This document shows positions 56,678-64,000 of a stretch of 64,000 bases of DNA, piece by piece. A program made the position numbers and the translations under genes. Where the stretch lies: NCBI RefSeq assembly GCF_022271405.1, contig NZ_JAJNAL010000025.1, positions 1-64,000 of the forward strand. The letters run 5' to 3'. Origin of the DNA: Rhodopseudomonas infernalis. GTDB taxonomy: Bacteria > Pseudomonadota > Alphaproteobacteria > Rhizobiales > Xanthobacteraceae. The notes below the pieces were generated by a model. The model saw only the letters and a program-made list of their open reading frames with translations. It made no database searches and was not told the DNA's origin. Numbering within the stretch: position 1 is the stretch's first letter; each line of letters opens with the position of its first letter.

Positions 56678-56995
56678 ATGAAAGTCAGCAAGCTGAAGAA
56701 ATTCAATGCCACCGAGCATCTCCGCACGCCGGAAGCGCGAGCGGAGTATCTGAGCATTGTTCTCGCCGATGGCGATCCCACCGAAGTGCGTGACGCGCTC
56801 AATCTGGTCGCCCGAGCGCAGGGCATGAGCGCCGTCGCCAAGGCTGCTGGCGTCACCCGAGAGGGGCTTTACAAGACGCTCGGCGAAAACGGCAATCCCG
56901 AATTCGCAACAATCCTGCGCGTGTTCGGCGCGATGGGAATCCGGCTGACGGCAGAACTGGCCGAAGCCAAGCCGAAGAAGAATGCCGTGGCTTGA
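56678..56995 (+). CDS. HigA-like antitoxin with helix-turn-helix
   Basis: 105 aa. The helix-turn-helix is around residues 55-75 (MSAVAKAAGVTREGLYKTLG). The start (KLKKFNATEHLRTPEARAEY) is the family's toxin-contact part. It should neutralise the preceding toxin and repress the pair's promoter (AT-rich region before 56379, with inverted TATAGATTACA-like sequence). Ends in KPKKNAVA. Confidence 0.88.
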   Translation: MKVSKLKKFNATEHLRTPEARAEYLSIVLADGDPTEVRDALNLVARAQGMSAVAKAAGVTREGLYKTLGENGNPEFATILRVFGAMGIRLTAELAEAKPKKNAVA

Positions 56996-57078
56996 ACTGG
57001 CGGCCCGCAAGACGCGGCCACACTCAAAAGAAGGATCAGATCCTGGGCGGCCTACAACATGAGCGGCACTTTACGCAC

Positions 57079-57261
57079 ATGCCTCAGGCCCCGTTGGTCG
57101 AGACGATCAACAAGCTGCCGACGATCCAGGAATGGTGCGATAAGGACTGGATGCGCAAGCCGGTGAAGCTGGTCGGCCGCCGCGCCAAGACACGGAAGAA
57201 GGCCGAGCGCGAGGCTGGCGAGGCGGCATTCGAGACATGGCAGGCCCGGCGGGCGGCTTGA
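57079..57261 (+). CDS. Small basic hypothetical protein in the island
   Basis: 60 aa if started at the ATG at 57079; the frame is open from 56992 (TTG), overlapping the antitoxin end. It has Lys/Arg-rich helices (KPVKLVGRRAKTRKKAEREA) and ends with TWQARRAA. I do not recognise it. It could be a truncated gene, since no clear ribosome site precedes the ATG. Confidence 0.35.
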   Translation: MPQAPLVETINKLPTIQEWCDKDWMRKPVKLVGRRAKTRKKAEREAGEAAFETWQARRAA

Positions 57262-57285
57262 CGTGGAATCTGTTAGTGTGGCGCG

Positions 57286-58095
57286 ATGAAACTACGACGC
57301 AATGAGCCCTGCCCCTGCGGTAGTGGGAAGCGATTCAAACACTGCCACGGGCGTGAGTTCGGTCCACCCCCCGTTCCGATCCCGATCGCCGATTCCGTGC
57401 GATTCGTCTGTTTCGAGACGCATTTAGAGGACTTTCGCTATGCCACAAATGGCGGGACTGCCTTCATAGTACGCCGTAAGGGGATGTATTTCGGCATAAC
57501 CTGTCGACACGTGCTACAAGGGTTCAGCATCGACGATCTAGTGATAACGGATGCTGCAATGGGTCGAAAAGCAGCAAGCATTAGAGGGATGTACAACCCG
57601 AAGTCTCACGGCCAAAGTGAGGGATCGGACCTCGACGACATTTGCATCATCGCCTTCAACGATTCCGAGAAGGATTTTTTCGATGGGGTTTATGACCTCG
57701 ACAACGAACCAGCAATCGCAAGTGAGCCAGCCCATCGACTCATTGCCACAGGCTTTCTGAAGCAGAGAAGCCACATTGATCCACCAAACATTTTCGTAGG
57801 ATTGGGCTTTCTTGAATTTCGCGACGCTGGCGTGGCGCAATTTGACCACGCCCTGCGACGAGGATTGGCAACTTACACTAATCCTGGTTTTAGCAGCATC
57901 GCGGGAATGAGTGGATCGCCGGTCTATAGCCTCAACAACGAGGCGTTGTGTGGCATGGTGGCGCGAGGCGTACTTGAACCCAATGGAGGGATAATAGTCT
58001 ACTTCATCGACATTTTCGACATATTGCAGTTTCTCGATGCCGTGGTGATGGGATCACCAGACACCAGCTATACTAAAGACCCGCTGCAACTATAG
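57286..58095 (+). CDS. SEC-C zinc motif plus trypsin-like serine protease domain
   Basis: 269 aa. Residues 1-22 are a SEC-C motif (RNEPCPCGSGKRFKHCHG, Cys9/Cys11/Cys20/His21), a small zinc module that binds partners. From about 45 onward a chymotrypsin-like fold is visible: His75 in ITCRHVL, Asp118 in DLDDICII and Ser209 in GMSGSPV, in the right order and spacing for a catalytic triad. The combination is unusual. The AT-richer composition and the tRNA-Val island setting suggest a defence or addiction role, e.g. a protease set off by a signal, but this is inference. Confidence 0.78.
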   Translation: MKLRRNEPCPCGSGKRFKHCHGREFGPPPVPIPIADSVRFVCFETHLEDFRYATNGGTAFIVRRKGMYFGITCRHVLQGFSIDDLVITDAAMGRKAASIRGMYNPKSHGQSEGSDLDDICIIAFNDSEKDFFDGVYDLDNEPAIASEPAHRLIATGFLKQRSHIDPPNIFVGLGFLEFRDAGVAQFDHALRRGLATYTNPGFSSIAGMSGSPVYSLNNEALCGMVARGVLEPNGGIIVYFIDIFDILQFLDAVVMGSPDTSYTKDPLQL

Positions 58096-58170
58096 AGTAC
58101 CCCGTGGGAGGCGCTAGCGTTGAGTAGTCCGCCGTGCATTTCCCCCGCCCGCATCCCTCCATCTAGTCAG

Positions 58171-58590
58171 TCACTCCGCTAGCGCGTAGTGCAGTTTGCC
58201 GTGAATATCGTATATACAAGACACCCAATATTGATTGTCCTCGCGCCTTACGTAGACTGAATGCGCATTCGGCATCTCATCGTGCGGCCACGTCGCGAAG
58301 ACGTGCTTCGTCGGGATATACCAGCCGCCGTTACCCTTTTTTTGGGGCGGCCCGACGATTTTCTGCCAAGGCTCTGCGGCGATCAGCTTGGTTAGCTCGG
58401 CGGCCTCGGTCCCTTCGGACATAACGTTCTCGCTCTCTTGAATGGACACGATTGGCATGCCGTCATCATCCGTGAAATCTGCGACCCGCACCGCAGCGAC
58501 CTGTACGGGTGAAAATTGCTTGTTCTGCTCTGCCACAAAATCAGCGCGAGCTTGAACCTTTTCAAAGTCGGAAAGCTTCCGTCTAGCCAT
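58171..58590 (-). CDS. Hypothetical protein in the tRNA-Val island
   Basis: 139 aa from the ATG at 58590. An N-terminal helix rich in Gln/Ala (KVQARADFVAEQNKQFSPVQ) leads into a mixed domain with GGWYIPTKHVFATWPHDEMP and QYWVSCIYDIHGKLHY. I do not recognise the family. It is convergent with the SEC-C protease gene and is the only minus-strand gene in the island. Composition is less GC-rich than the core genome. Confidence 0.6.
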   Translation of the reverse strand: MARRKLSDFEKVQARADFVAEQNKQFSPVQVAAVRVADFTDDDGMPIVSIQESENVMSEGTEAAELTKLIAAEPWQKIVGPPQKKGNGGWYIPTKHVFATWPHDEMPNAHSVYVRREDNQYWVSCIYDIHGKLHYALAE

Positions 58591-58726
58591 GTGTCGTCGT
58601 CCTCGATCGAGGCTGAGCATGGAGGTTTAGAGTTCACCATTCAAGCGATGCCGTGCATGAGCCGTGCATAGCTGACTTATTGCCACCTATACCATTGAAA
58701 ATGCTCAACAGTTCATCCGCGACCCA

Positions 58727-58783
58727 CCCTTCACACGGGAGAGGTCCAAGGTTCGATCCCTTGTGCGCCCACCATTTTTTGCC
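58727..58783 (+). repeat. attR-like copy of the tRNA-Val 3' half
   Basis: Exact 57-bp match to 56108-56164; only the 3' half of the tRNA is present here, so it is an attachment-site duplicate, not a functional tRNA. Confidence 0.85.
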
Positions 58784-58929
58784 GCCACATAGTCGGGCTG
58801 GTCTAATCTTCCTTATTCACTCATCCTTCGCGCTTACTGCGGCCCGCAATCGCTTTTCAGGTCGACCTCACGACCAAAATATCTCTCTTAGAGATATTGA
58901 GAAATGAATTTTTATATGAGATTCTCAAG

Positions 58930-59182
58930 ATGGCGAAGGCGATCGCTTATACTGCCACCGCTGCTCGTACACTGCTCCGGCATGCCAACAAGGCCGAGGC
59001 TGATCCGGGACAAGATCGAGCAATACGCACAAGACCCGCGCTCGCAAGCCCACAACGTTAAACCGCTTGTTGGCGTCGACGCGAGTCGGCTCCGTGTGCA
59101 GAATTTCCGAGTCTTGTTCAATGAAACAATCGACACGATCGTCATTCTCGACATCGGCCCGCGCGGCGGGATCTACAATTAA
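58930..59182 (+). pseudogene. Frameshifted RelE/ParE-type toxin
   Basis: The ATG at 58930 opens MAKAIAYTATAARTLLRHAN in one frame, and the remainder of a RelE-type toxin (LIRDKIEQYAQDPRSQAHNV, later RLRVQNFRVLFNETIDTIVI, ending IGPRGGIYN) continues in another frame. Removing one G near 58999-59004 joins the two without a stop. The antitoxin downstream is intact. Either a disabling indel or a sequencing error would explain this. Confidence 0.8.
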
Positions 59183-59192
59183 GGAGCCGGGA

Positions 59193-59615
59193 ATGCCCGT
59201 CATGACCAAGTCTCCAAGCGGAGAGGATATCGTGATCCTGGCGCGCAAGGAGTATGACCGTCTCGTCGCCGCGGCCAGCCAGGATACGGCCGACACAGCA
59301 GCGGCCCGTAGCGCGTTGGCGCGGATCAAAACTGGCGAGGAAAGGACGCTGACGAGTGCTGAAGTCGATGCACTGCTCGCGTCAAAAAGCCCCCTCTCCT
59401 TCTACCGCAAGCGCGCCGGCTGGACCCAGGCGGCGCTCGCGAAGAGCGTCGGCATCGCCCAAGGGTTTTTGTCGGAGATCGAGGCCGGCCGCAAAACCGG
59501 TGACGTAAAAACGCTGCGCAAGATCGCCGACACGCTCGATCTCCAACTCGACGATCTCGTCAGTCCTAAGGACTGCATTCCGATCGGCCAATCAAAGCGA
59601 AAGACTTCGCGATGA
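59193..59615 (+). CDS. XRE-family antitoxin (partner of the broken toxin)
   Basis: 140 aa from the ATG at 59193, with AAGGAG directly upstream. The C-terminal HTH_XRE domain (YRKRAGWTQAALAKSVGIAQ, then GFLSEIEAGRKTGDVKTLRK) follows an N-terminal part (residues 8-55) that includes IVILARKEYDRLV, typical of antitoxins fused to a toxin-contact segment. It starts 11 bp after the frameshifted toxin gene, the usual toxin-first order. With the toxin dead, it may persist as a free repressor. Confidence 0.85.
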   Translation: MPVMTKSPSGEDIVILARKEYDRLVAAASQDTADTAAARSALARIKTGEERTLTSAEVDALLASKSPLSFYRKRAGWTQAALAKSVGIAQGFLSEIEAGRKTGDVKTLRKIADTLDLQLDDLVSPKDCIPIGQSKRKTSR

Positions 59616-59769
59616 CGGATGCGAAAGGCTTCCCAACAGTTTCGACTGGGTACGACGCTGGGAGCCCGATGAACTTCGGCCGGATTGTAACTCGAAATTC
59701 ACCATCCTCTCGCTCGCTTGGGAACGAACCAATTTGCTTCAAATTGTTTCGGTGACGACGGAGGGGATC

Positions 59770-59946
59770 ATGGCTCGCATCGACTATCTGAACGACCAGA
59801 TTTCGCGCGCTGAACGGCTGGCGAAGATGATCGCAGATGAGTTGACCGCTGCCCGGCTGCGGGCGTTTGCGGCGGAGTGCCGGGCGGAGCTGGCGGAGAC
59901 CGAGCAGCGCGGCGACTTTGCGGGCCTGAGGGTTCGGGCCGTCTGA
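59770..59946 (+). CDS. Small helical hypothetical protein
   Basis: 58 aa from the ATG at 59770, with GAGGGG immediately upstream. It is one or two amphipathic helices rich in Ala/Arg/Glu (SRAERLAKMIADELTAARLR, AECRAELAETEQRGDFAG). The composition has returned to the high-GC core type. I know no function; no partner gene is evident. Confidence 0.55.
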   Translation: MARIDYLNDQISRAERLAKMIADELTAARLRAFAAECRAELAETEQRGDFAGLRVRAV

Positions 59947-60164
59947 GACGGAGCCGAGCCGGGCCTTACCCGCCCCTCACCGTCTGGCCTAGCCCCGCAC
60001 GACGTTCCCGCTTGCTGCAGGTCTTGATGCGGCTGTGACACGATCCCGCGGTTAAAGCGGACTTGGGCACCGCACCAATTGATCCGGCACAATGCGGTCG
60101 CACCCGACCTTCGTTTAGCGGAGGACCAGATGGCCCACAGAGCATCGGCGGGAGGCGACGGACA

Positions 60165-60482
60165 ATGGCTCACACGCTTGAACAGACGATCAACGCGTTG
60201 CTCGAACAGGAGCCGGCGCTGCGCCAATGGCTCGAGCAGATGCGCGCGCTGATCCGCGATACCCGCGGGGTGACGGCGATCGCCGGGCTGACGCCGGCGG
60301 AGACCGAGGAATTCCTGCGACTGGATCCGCGGCTGCGCGCCCATCGCGGCGCGATGACGGCGGCCGAGTTCGAGATAGCGAGCGTGCGCCACGCCGAACT
60401 CAAGAACCGCATCGACGCCGCGTTGCAGGACGACGCGATCGAGAGCCTGAGCGATTGGGGCGGCGTCCCCGCACGCGGCTGA
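60165..60482 (+). CDS. Hypothetical helical protein
   Basis: 105 aa from the ATG at 60165; the frame extends upstream but without a good site. It is mostly helical (LEQTINALLEQEPALRQWLE and ETEEFLRLDPRLRAHRGAMT). I do not recognise it. A palindromic repeat begins 14 bp after its stop. Confidence 0.5.
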   Translation: MAHTLEQTINALLEQEPALRQWLEQMRALIRDTRGVTAIAGLTPAETEEFLRLDPRLRAHRGAMTAAEFEIASVRHAELKNRIDAALQDDAIESLSDWGGVPARG

Positions 60483-60496
60483 TGCAGATTTTGCCG

Positions 60497-60605
60497 TAGC
60501 GTGGGTTGAGCGGAGCGAAACCCACGGCGGTGGTCGGCGCAGGGCAGTTCATCTCGATGGTGCGACGCGTGGCGATGGGTTTCGCTGCGCTCAACCCATC
60601 CTACG
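60497..60605. repeat. GTGGGTTGAGCGG palindromic repeat
   Basis: GTAGCGTGGGTTGAGCGGAG at the left faces CGCTGCGCTCAACCCATCCTAC at the right (inverted core GGGTTGAGCG/CGCTCAACCC); GAAACCCAC and GTGGCGATGGGTTTC are inner inverted copies. It lies between two convergent small genes. Confidence 0.65.
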
Positions 60606-60643
60606 ATCATGCCATCCTGGTAACCTATCCTGCGGCGTGCCGC

Positions 60644-61075
60644 TCAGGCGGCCGCGTGGGTAGCGTGCGGGCCGACCGGTTTGCAAAACTTACTGACCAG
60701 CCAGGACGACAACACCGCCGGCACCAAGCCGACCAGGCCGTAGAGCAGCAATTGCACGGCCCCGGCGTCGGCGCCGCGGTTGGAATAGAGAAACGCGGTG
60801 AAGACGAAGCCGATCGTGCCGACGATCAGCAGCCGCAGCGGCGGCTTGATCACGCGGATGTGGCAGATGATGTCGTCGATCGCCGCCAGCATCAGCGCCG
60901 GCAGCAGGCCGAACAGGTAGCTGTATTGCAGCGACTTGAACATCACGACGAAGAACTTCTGCACCTCCCTCAGGTCGGTGTGCATCCAGTAGCCCGACAG
61001 ATAGCTGGTCGCGAACAAGAGCAGCAGTCCGCCGACGAACGGCCCGATTGCGCCGAAAATCAGATATCGCTTCAT
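60644..61075 (-). CDS. Small integral membrane protein (DUF5413-like)
   Basis: 143 aa from the ATG at 61075. Four hydrophobic segments (YLIFGAIGPFVGGLLLLFAT; YLFGLLPALMLAAIDDIICH; LLIVGTIGFVFTAFLYS; LLLYGLVGLVPAVLSSWLVS). It resembles an uncharacterised rhizobial membrane family I recall as DUF5413, with low certainty. No transporter motif is visible. Encoded downstream of the ThDP enzyme gene on the other side of a 90-bp gap. Confidence 0.6.
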   Translation of the reverse strand: MKRYLIFGAIGPFVGGLLLLFATSYLSGYWMHTDLREVQKFFVVMFKSLQYSYLFGLLPALMLAAIDDIICHIRVIKPPLRLLIVGTIGFVFTAFLYSNRGADAGAVQLLLYGLVGLVPAVLSSWLVSKFCKPVGPHATHAAA

Positions 61076-61165
61076 GCCAACTCCCTCGCGACTTCCCACG
61101 CTACGCCCGCTGAGCCGTCACCGACAACTGCCCGACGCGGCTCGACCGGCGACAAGCGACGACGG

Positions 61166-62710
61166 TTACATCCGCACTTCGATCAGGCTCGGTCCGCCGC
61201 CGCGGACGCCGGCCTCGAGCGCGGCGTTGAGTTCGTCGGCGGTCGACACCGCGCGGCCGGGAACGCCCATGCCCTTCGCCAGCGACACCCAATCCAGATC
61301 CGGCCGGTCGAGCGTCAGCATGTCCTCCGCCCGCTTGCCGGGCAAGCCGGCACCGACGCCGTCGAACTCGCCTCTGAGGATCTGGTACTTGCGGTTGGCG
61401 AACACAACGGTGGTGACGTCGAGATTTTCGCGCGCCTGCGTCCACAACGCCTGCAGCGTGTACATCGCGCTGCCGTCACCGACCAGGCAGATCACCTTGC
61501 GATCCGGGCACGCCACCGCGGCGCCGACCGCGACCGGCGGCGAGAAGCCGATCGAGCCGCCCATGTTCTGCAGCCAGTCGTGCGGCGCGGCCGCGGCGGT
61601 CGGCGGGAAGAAACCGCGGCCGCTGGTGATCGACTCGTCGATGACGATAGCGTTCTCCGGAATCGCGACCGCGATCGCCTGAGCGATCGACGCCAGCGTC
61701 AGCGTGCCGGTCGGCTTGGCGATATCGACCAGCGTCTGCGGCTGGGCGTCGGACGCCTTGGCACCGAGTGCGCCGGCCAGCGCTTCGAGCGCGCCCTCGG
61801 AATTGTCGCCGGCGTCGGTCATGCGATGGGCCTCGCAGCCCTCCGGCTTCAGCAGGCTCGGCTTGTCCGGATAGGCGAAGAACGCCACCGGATCCATCGC
61901 CTCGACCAGCACGATGTGGCGGAAATCCTTCAGCACCGGCAGCGCCGCCTCGACCACGTACGGGATGCGCTCGATCGAGGTGCGGCCGCGGCCGCGCGCC
62001 ATCCGCGGGTTGTAGGTCTGGCCCATCACCTTGCAGCCGGTCTTGCCGGCGATCCGCGCCGCCATGGCCAGCCCGCGCTCGGTGAGCGCGTTGCCGGATA
62101 GCAGCAGCAGCGTCGGCTCGCCGGAGCGCAGCACCCGCGCAGCGGCTTCGACCGCATGCGGCGAGTAGCTCGGCCGCTGCTGATCGGCCGGCACGTCGGC
62201 GATGCCGTCGGCCTCGTTCCAGGCGGTGTCGGCCGGCAGGATCAGCGTCGCGATCTGCGGCGGCGAACTCTTCGCCGCGGCGATCGCCGCAGCGCCGTCG
62301 CGCGCGACCGATCTGGCGTCCGGCGAGGTCCGAACCCAGGACGACATCGGCCGCGCCAGGCCCTCGATGTCGGAGGTCAGCGGCGCGTTGTAGTCGATGT
62401 GGTAGGTGGCATGCTGGCCGACGATGTTGACGATGCCGGAATTCGCCTTCTTGGCGTTGTGAAGATTAGCAAGCCCATTGGCGAGGCCGGGGCCGAGATG
62501 CAGCAGCGTGGAAGCCGGCGTCCGCTTCATCCGGAAGTAGCCGTCGGCCGCGCCGGTCACCACGCCTTCGAACAGCCCGAGCACGCAGCGCATGCCTTCG
62601 ACGCGATCGAGCGCGGCCACGAAGTGCATCTCGGATGTGCCGGGATTCGCGAAGCAGACGTCCACGCCGCCATGCACGAGCGTCCTCACCAGGCTTTCGG
62701 CGCCGTTCAT
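61166..62710 (-). CDS. Thiamine-diphosphate enzyme of the acetolactate synthase/benzoylformate decarboxylase group
   Basis: 514 aa from the ATG at 62710 (GGGAGAG upstream). The catalytic glutamate sits in GLFEGVVTGAADGYFRM, and the ThDP-binding G-D-G motif is VGDGSAMYTLQALWTQARE with a downstream N-R-K-Y. Length and the NPGTSEMHFVAALD opening match acetolactate-synthase-like or benzoylformate-decarboxylase-like proteins, often annotated as large subunits but acting alone. No small subunit gene is near. The reaction is unknown, probably decarboxylation or carboligation of a 2-oxo acid. Confidence 0.82.
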   Translation of the reverse strand: MNGAESLVRTLVHGGVDVCFANPGTSEMHFVAALDRVEGMRCVLGLFEGVVTGAADGYFRMKRTPASTLLHLGPGLANGLANLHNAKKANSGIVNIVGQHATYHIDYNAPLTSDIEGLARPMSSWVRTSPDARSVARDGAAAIAAAKSSPPQIATLILPADTAWNEADGIADVPADQQRPSYSPHAVEAAARVLRSGEPTLLLLSGNALTERGLAMAARIAGKTGCKVMGQTYNPRMARGRGRTSIERIPYVVEAALPVLKDFRHIVLVEAMDPVAFFAYPDKPSLLKPEGCEAHRMTDAGDNSEGALEALAGALGAKASDAQPQTLVDIAKPTGTLTLASIAQAIAVAIPENAIVIDESITSGRGFFPPTAAAAPHDWLQNMGGSIGFSPPVAVGAAVACPDRKVICLVGDGSAMYTLQALWTQARENLDVTTVVFANRKYQILRGEFDGVGAGLPGKRAEDMLTLDRPDLDWVSLAKGMGVPGRAVSTADELNAALEAGVRGGGPSLIEVRM

Positions 62711-62899
62711 CGTTTCTCTCCCTGTTCTGTCACATCCCTGACGATCAATCATTGTTGAACGCGTTCGTCAAAGGGGCGAACGCGCCGGACTGCGTTGCCC
62801 GGCAAGCCCCTAGATAGGGCGGTGTCACCACAACGACTTGCGCAAACGCCATGATTGTGGCCTGTCTTGGGTCGGACTCTGACGATTGCGAGGTTCACG

Positions 62900-63478
62900 A
62901 TGGTTCGCTCCGCTGCCCGCCTGTTCGCGCTCGCCGCTACGCTCGTTGCCGCCGCAATGTCCCAGGCTTCGGCCCAGGAAGACATGCGAGCCGTGATGGG
63001 GTTTGGGCCGTTCTTCCGCTCGGGGCCGGCCGCCAGCCCCATTCCGCGCGAACGCGTCAGCTTCATGGGCAACTACGCTCCCGGAACCATCGTGATCAGC
63101 ACCTCCGAGCGGCGGCTGTATCTGGTCGAGCCCGGCGGCAGCGCGCTGCGCTACGGCATCGGCGTCGGCCGCGACGGGTTCCGCTGGGCGGGCGTCCACC
63201 GCATCACCGCCAAGAAGGAGTGGCCGAGCTGGACGCCGCCGGCGCAGATGCTGCGCCGCCGCCCCGACCTGCCGCGCCACATGGCCGGCGGCGAGGACAA
63301 TCCGCTCGGCGCGCGGGCGATGTATCTCGGCTCGACGCTGTACCGGATCCACGGCTCCAACGAGCCGGAAACGATCGGCCAGGCGGTATCGTCCGGCTGC
63401 TTCCGGATGACCAACGAGGACGTGGTCGACCTGTACGACCGGGTCCGGGTCGGCGCCACGGTGATCGTGCGGAATTGA
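62900..63478 (+). CDS. L,D-transpeptidase (YkuD domain)
   Basis: 192 aa from the ATG at 62900. A signal peptide spans residues 1-26 (LFALAATLVAAAMSQASAQ). The YkuD domain includes GTIVISTSERRLYLVEPGGS and the catalytic motif IHGSNEPETIGQAVSSGCFR with Cys in S-G-C-x-R. These enzymes make 3-3 peptidoglycan cross-links or attach outer-membrane anchors. It is a single-gene transcript with a short hairpin after it. Confidence 0.92.
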   Translation: MVRSAARLFALAATLVAAAMSQASAQEDMRAVMGFGPFFRSGPAASPIPRERVSFMGNYAPGTIVISTSERRLYLVEPGGSALRYGIGVGRDGFRWAGVHRITAKKEWPSWTPPAQMLRRRPDLPRHMAGGEDNPLGARAMYLGSTLYRIHGSNEPETIGQAVSSGCFRMTNEDVVDLYDRVRVGATVIVRN

Positions 63479-63482
63479 CGCT

Positions 63483-63505
63483 GCGGGGTGTGCAGCCCCG
63501 CTTCT
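63483..63505 (+). terminator. Weak terminator hairpin after the L,D-transpeptidase gene
   Basis: GCGGGG pairs with CCCCGC across a 7-base loop and runs into TTCTTCC. The stem is short, so termination may be partial. Confidence 0.45.
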
Positions 63506-63552
63506 TCCAATTACGGGTTGTGCGCCGCGGCAGTTTCCGGCAGCGTTCGGCT

Positions 63553-64000
63553 ATGACGTGCGGTCGCACCAGGCGTTTTCTCGGCCCCGCGCTCGCGGCG
63601 ATCCTCGCCGTGGCAGCGGACTCGGCGCCGTCACTCGCCGCCGACACCACCGACATTTCCGCCAACCAGCGCGCCGACAAGCGCGACTTCACCGACAGCC
63701 AGATCTTCGACGGCTTCTTCAAGACCGCATTCGGCGCTGAGTATCACCTCGCCGGGCGGGTCGACCGCATCCGCAAATTCGAAGGCCCGGTGCGTGTCTA
63801 CGCCGAAGGCGAGACCCATCCGGATCGCCGCGCCCAGCTCGCCCGCGTCGTCGCCGACATCGCCAAGCGCATCCGCCACATCGACATCGCCATCACCGAC
63901 GATGCCGACGAGGCCAACGTCACCGTCCACCTCGTCCGCGACAAGAACCTGAACAAGACGATTCAGACCTTCTACGGCGCCGAGCGCGCCAAGGAGATCC
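63553..64000 (+). CDS. DUF2927-like secreted protein (truncated by the window end)
   Basis: The first 149 codons are visible from the ATG at 63553. The N-terminus (RRFLGPALAAILAVAADSAP) is a signal peptide. The mature start, FDGFFKTAFGAEYHLAGRVD, followed by IRKFEGPVRVYAEGETHPDR, is the pattern I associate with the DUF2927 family of rhizobial secreted proteins, of unknown function. The frame continues past base 64000. Confidence 0.6.
   Translation, partial: MTCGRTRRFLGPALAAILAVAADSAPSLAADTTDISANQRADKRDFTDSQIFDGFFKTAFGAEYHLAGRVDRIRKFEGPVRVYAEGETHPDRRAQLARVVADIAKRIRHIDIAITDDADEANVTVHLVRDKNLNKTIQTFYGAERAKEI

Larger units (their letters stand above)
56108..58783. mobile_element. Integrase-less mini-island in tRNA-Val
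   Basis: A 57-bp exact direct repeat (56108-56164 and 58727-58783) brackets 2.6 kb of lower-GC DNA. The left copy is the 3' half of tRNA-Val plus the following TTTTTTGCC, so the tRNA stays intact. The contents are a toxin-antitoxin pair, a short unknown frame, a SEC-C/protease gene and a minus-strand unknown gene. No integrase or excisionase is present, so the island is either decayed or mobilised in trans. Confidence 0.75.

Noticed and set aside
56992-57078. TTG-initiated upstream extension of the small island frame
   Set aside because: It overlaps the antitoxin gene end and lacks a ribosome site, so the ATG at 57079 is preferred.
58727-58773. Second tRNA-Val gene
   Set aside because: Only the 3' half is present; acceptor 5' strand and D-arm are missing, so it is an attachment-site duplicate.
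59721-59746. GGAAC-like sequence that could be an EcfG promoter
   Set aside because: No CGTT lies at 16-17 bp; the match is only the -35-like half.

Overview
The window looks like chromosome of a Rhodopseudomonas/Bradyrhizobium-type alphaproteobacterium (Nitrobacteraceae). This is inferred from the high GC content with strong GC3 bias, the CtrA and ChpT cell-cycle regulators beside flagellar and chemotaxis genes, an EipA (DUF1134) protein, a perfect EcfG-type stress promoter, and many short palindromic repeats of the kind scattered through these genomes. No database search was run, so family names rest on motifs and remembered family features.

Layout. 0.1-1.6 kb: an IS110-family element whose first catalytic Asp is Glu. 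1.7-5.05 kb: an arsenic resistance cluster (arsH divergent from arsR, two unrelated arsenate reductases, Acr3 pump). 5.3-11.3 kb: a DEAD-box helicase, an M23 peptidase, small basic proteins, an O-methyltransferase and an AraC regulator, separated by palindromic repeats. 11.6-13.0 kb: an antitoxin whose PIN toxin has been cut to nine codons at a repeat element, then an AT-richer orphan gene. 13.3-17.7 kb: ahcY, metK, an HTH-methyltransferase and a CAT-anticodon tRNA.

18.1-24.8 kb: a tightly overlapping operon for nitrilase, a NitT/TauT-type ABC transporter and a haem aldoxime dehydratase, with a divergent LysR regulator. This is a probable aldoxime-to-nitrile-to-acid pathway. 24.9-29.4 kb: a LivK-type binding protein, an SDR plus Rieske oxygenase operon and a GntR regulator. 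A perfect 19-bp palindrome lies in front of gntR and a degenerate copy lies in front of the SDR gene.

29.6-34.9 kb: a lower-GC island with a PLD-nuclease protein (875 aa), an unrecognised helical protein (533 aa) and a PD-(D/E)XK nuclease (154 aa). I recognise no described system with this composition, and it is the best candidate here for an undescribed, perhaps defensive, system. 35.2-37.4 kb: an MFS transporter and a methyltransferase.

37.5-52.2 kb: motility and cell-cycle block: flhA, a stress-type small membrane protein, an ECF sigma/anti-sigma pair, fliI-fliJ, ctrA, cheA-cheW-cheY-cheB-cheR and chpT. CtrA-like boxes precede flhA and fliI/ctrA. 52.3-55.9 kb: a CysQ-like phosphatase, a YHS protein, EipA and a coiled-coil membrane protein.

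56.1-58.8 kb: tRNA-Val(CAC) whose 3' half is repeated as an exact 57-bp copy 2.6 kb downstream. The repeats bracket a mini-island without an integrase that carries a toxin-antitoxin pair and a SEC-C/trypsin-like protease. Just beyond is a second toxin-antitoxin locus whose toxin has a single-base frameshift. 59.7-64.0 kb: small proteins, a ThDP enzyme, an L,D-transpeptidase and a DUF2927-like gene cut by the window end.
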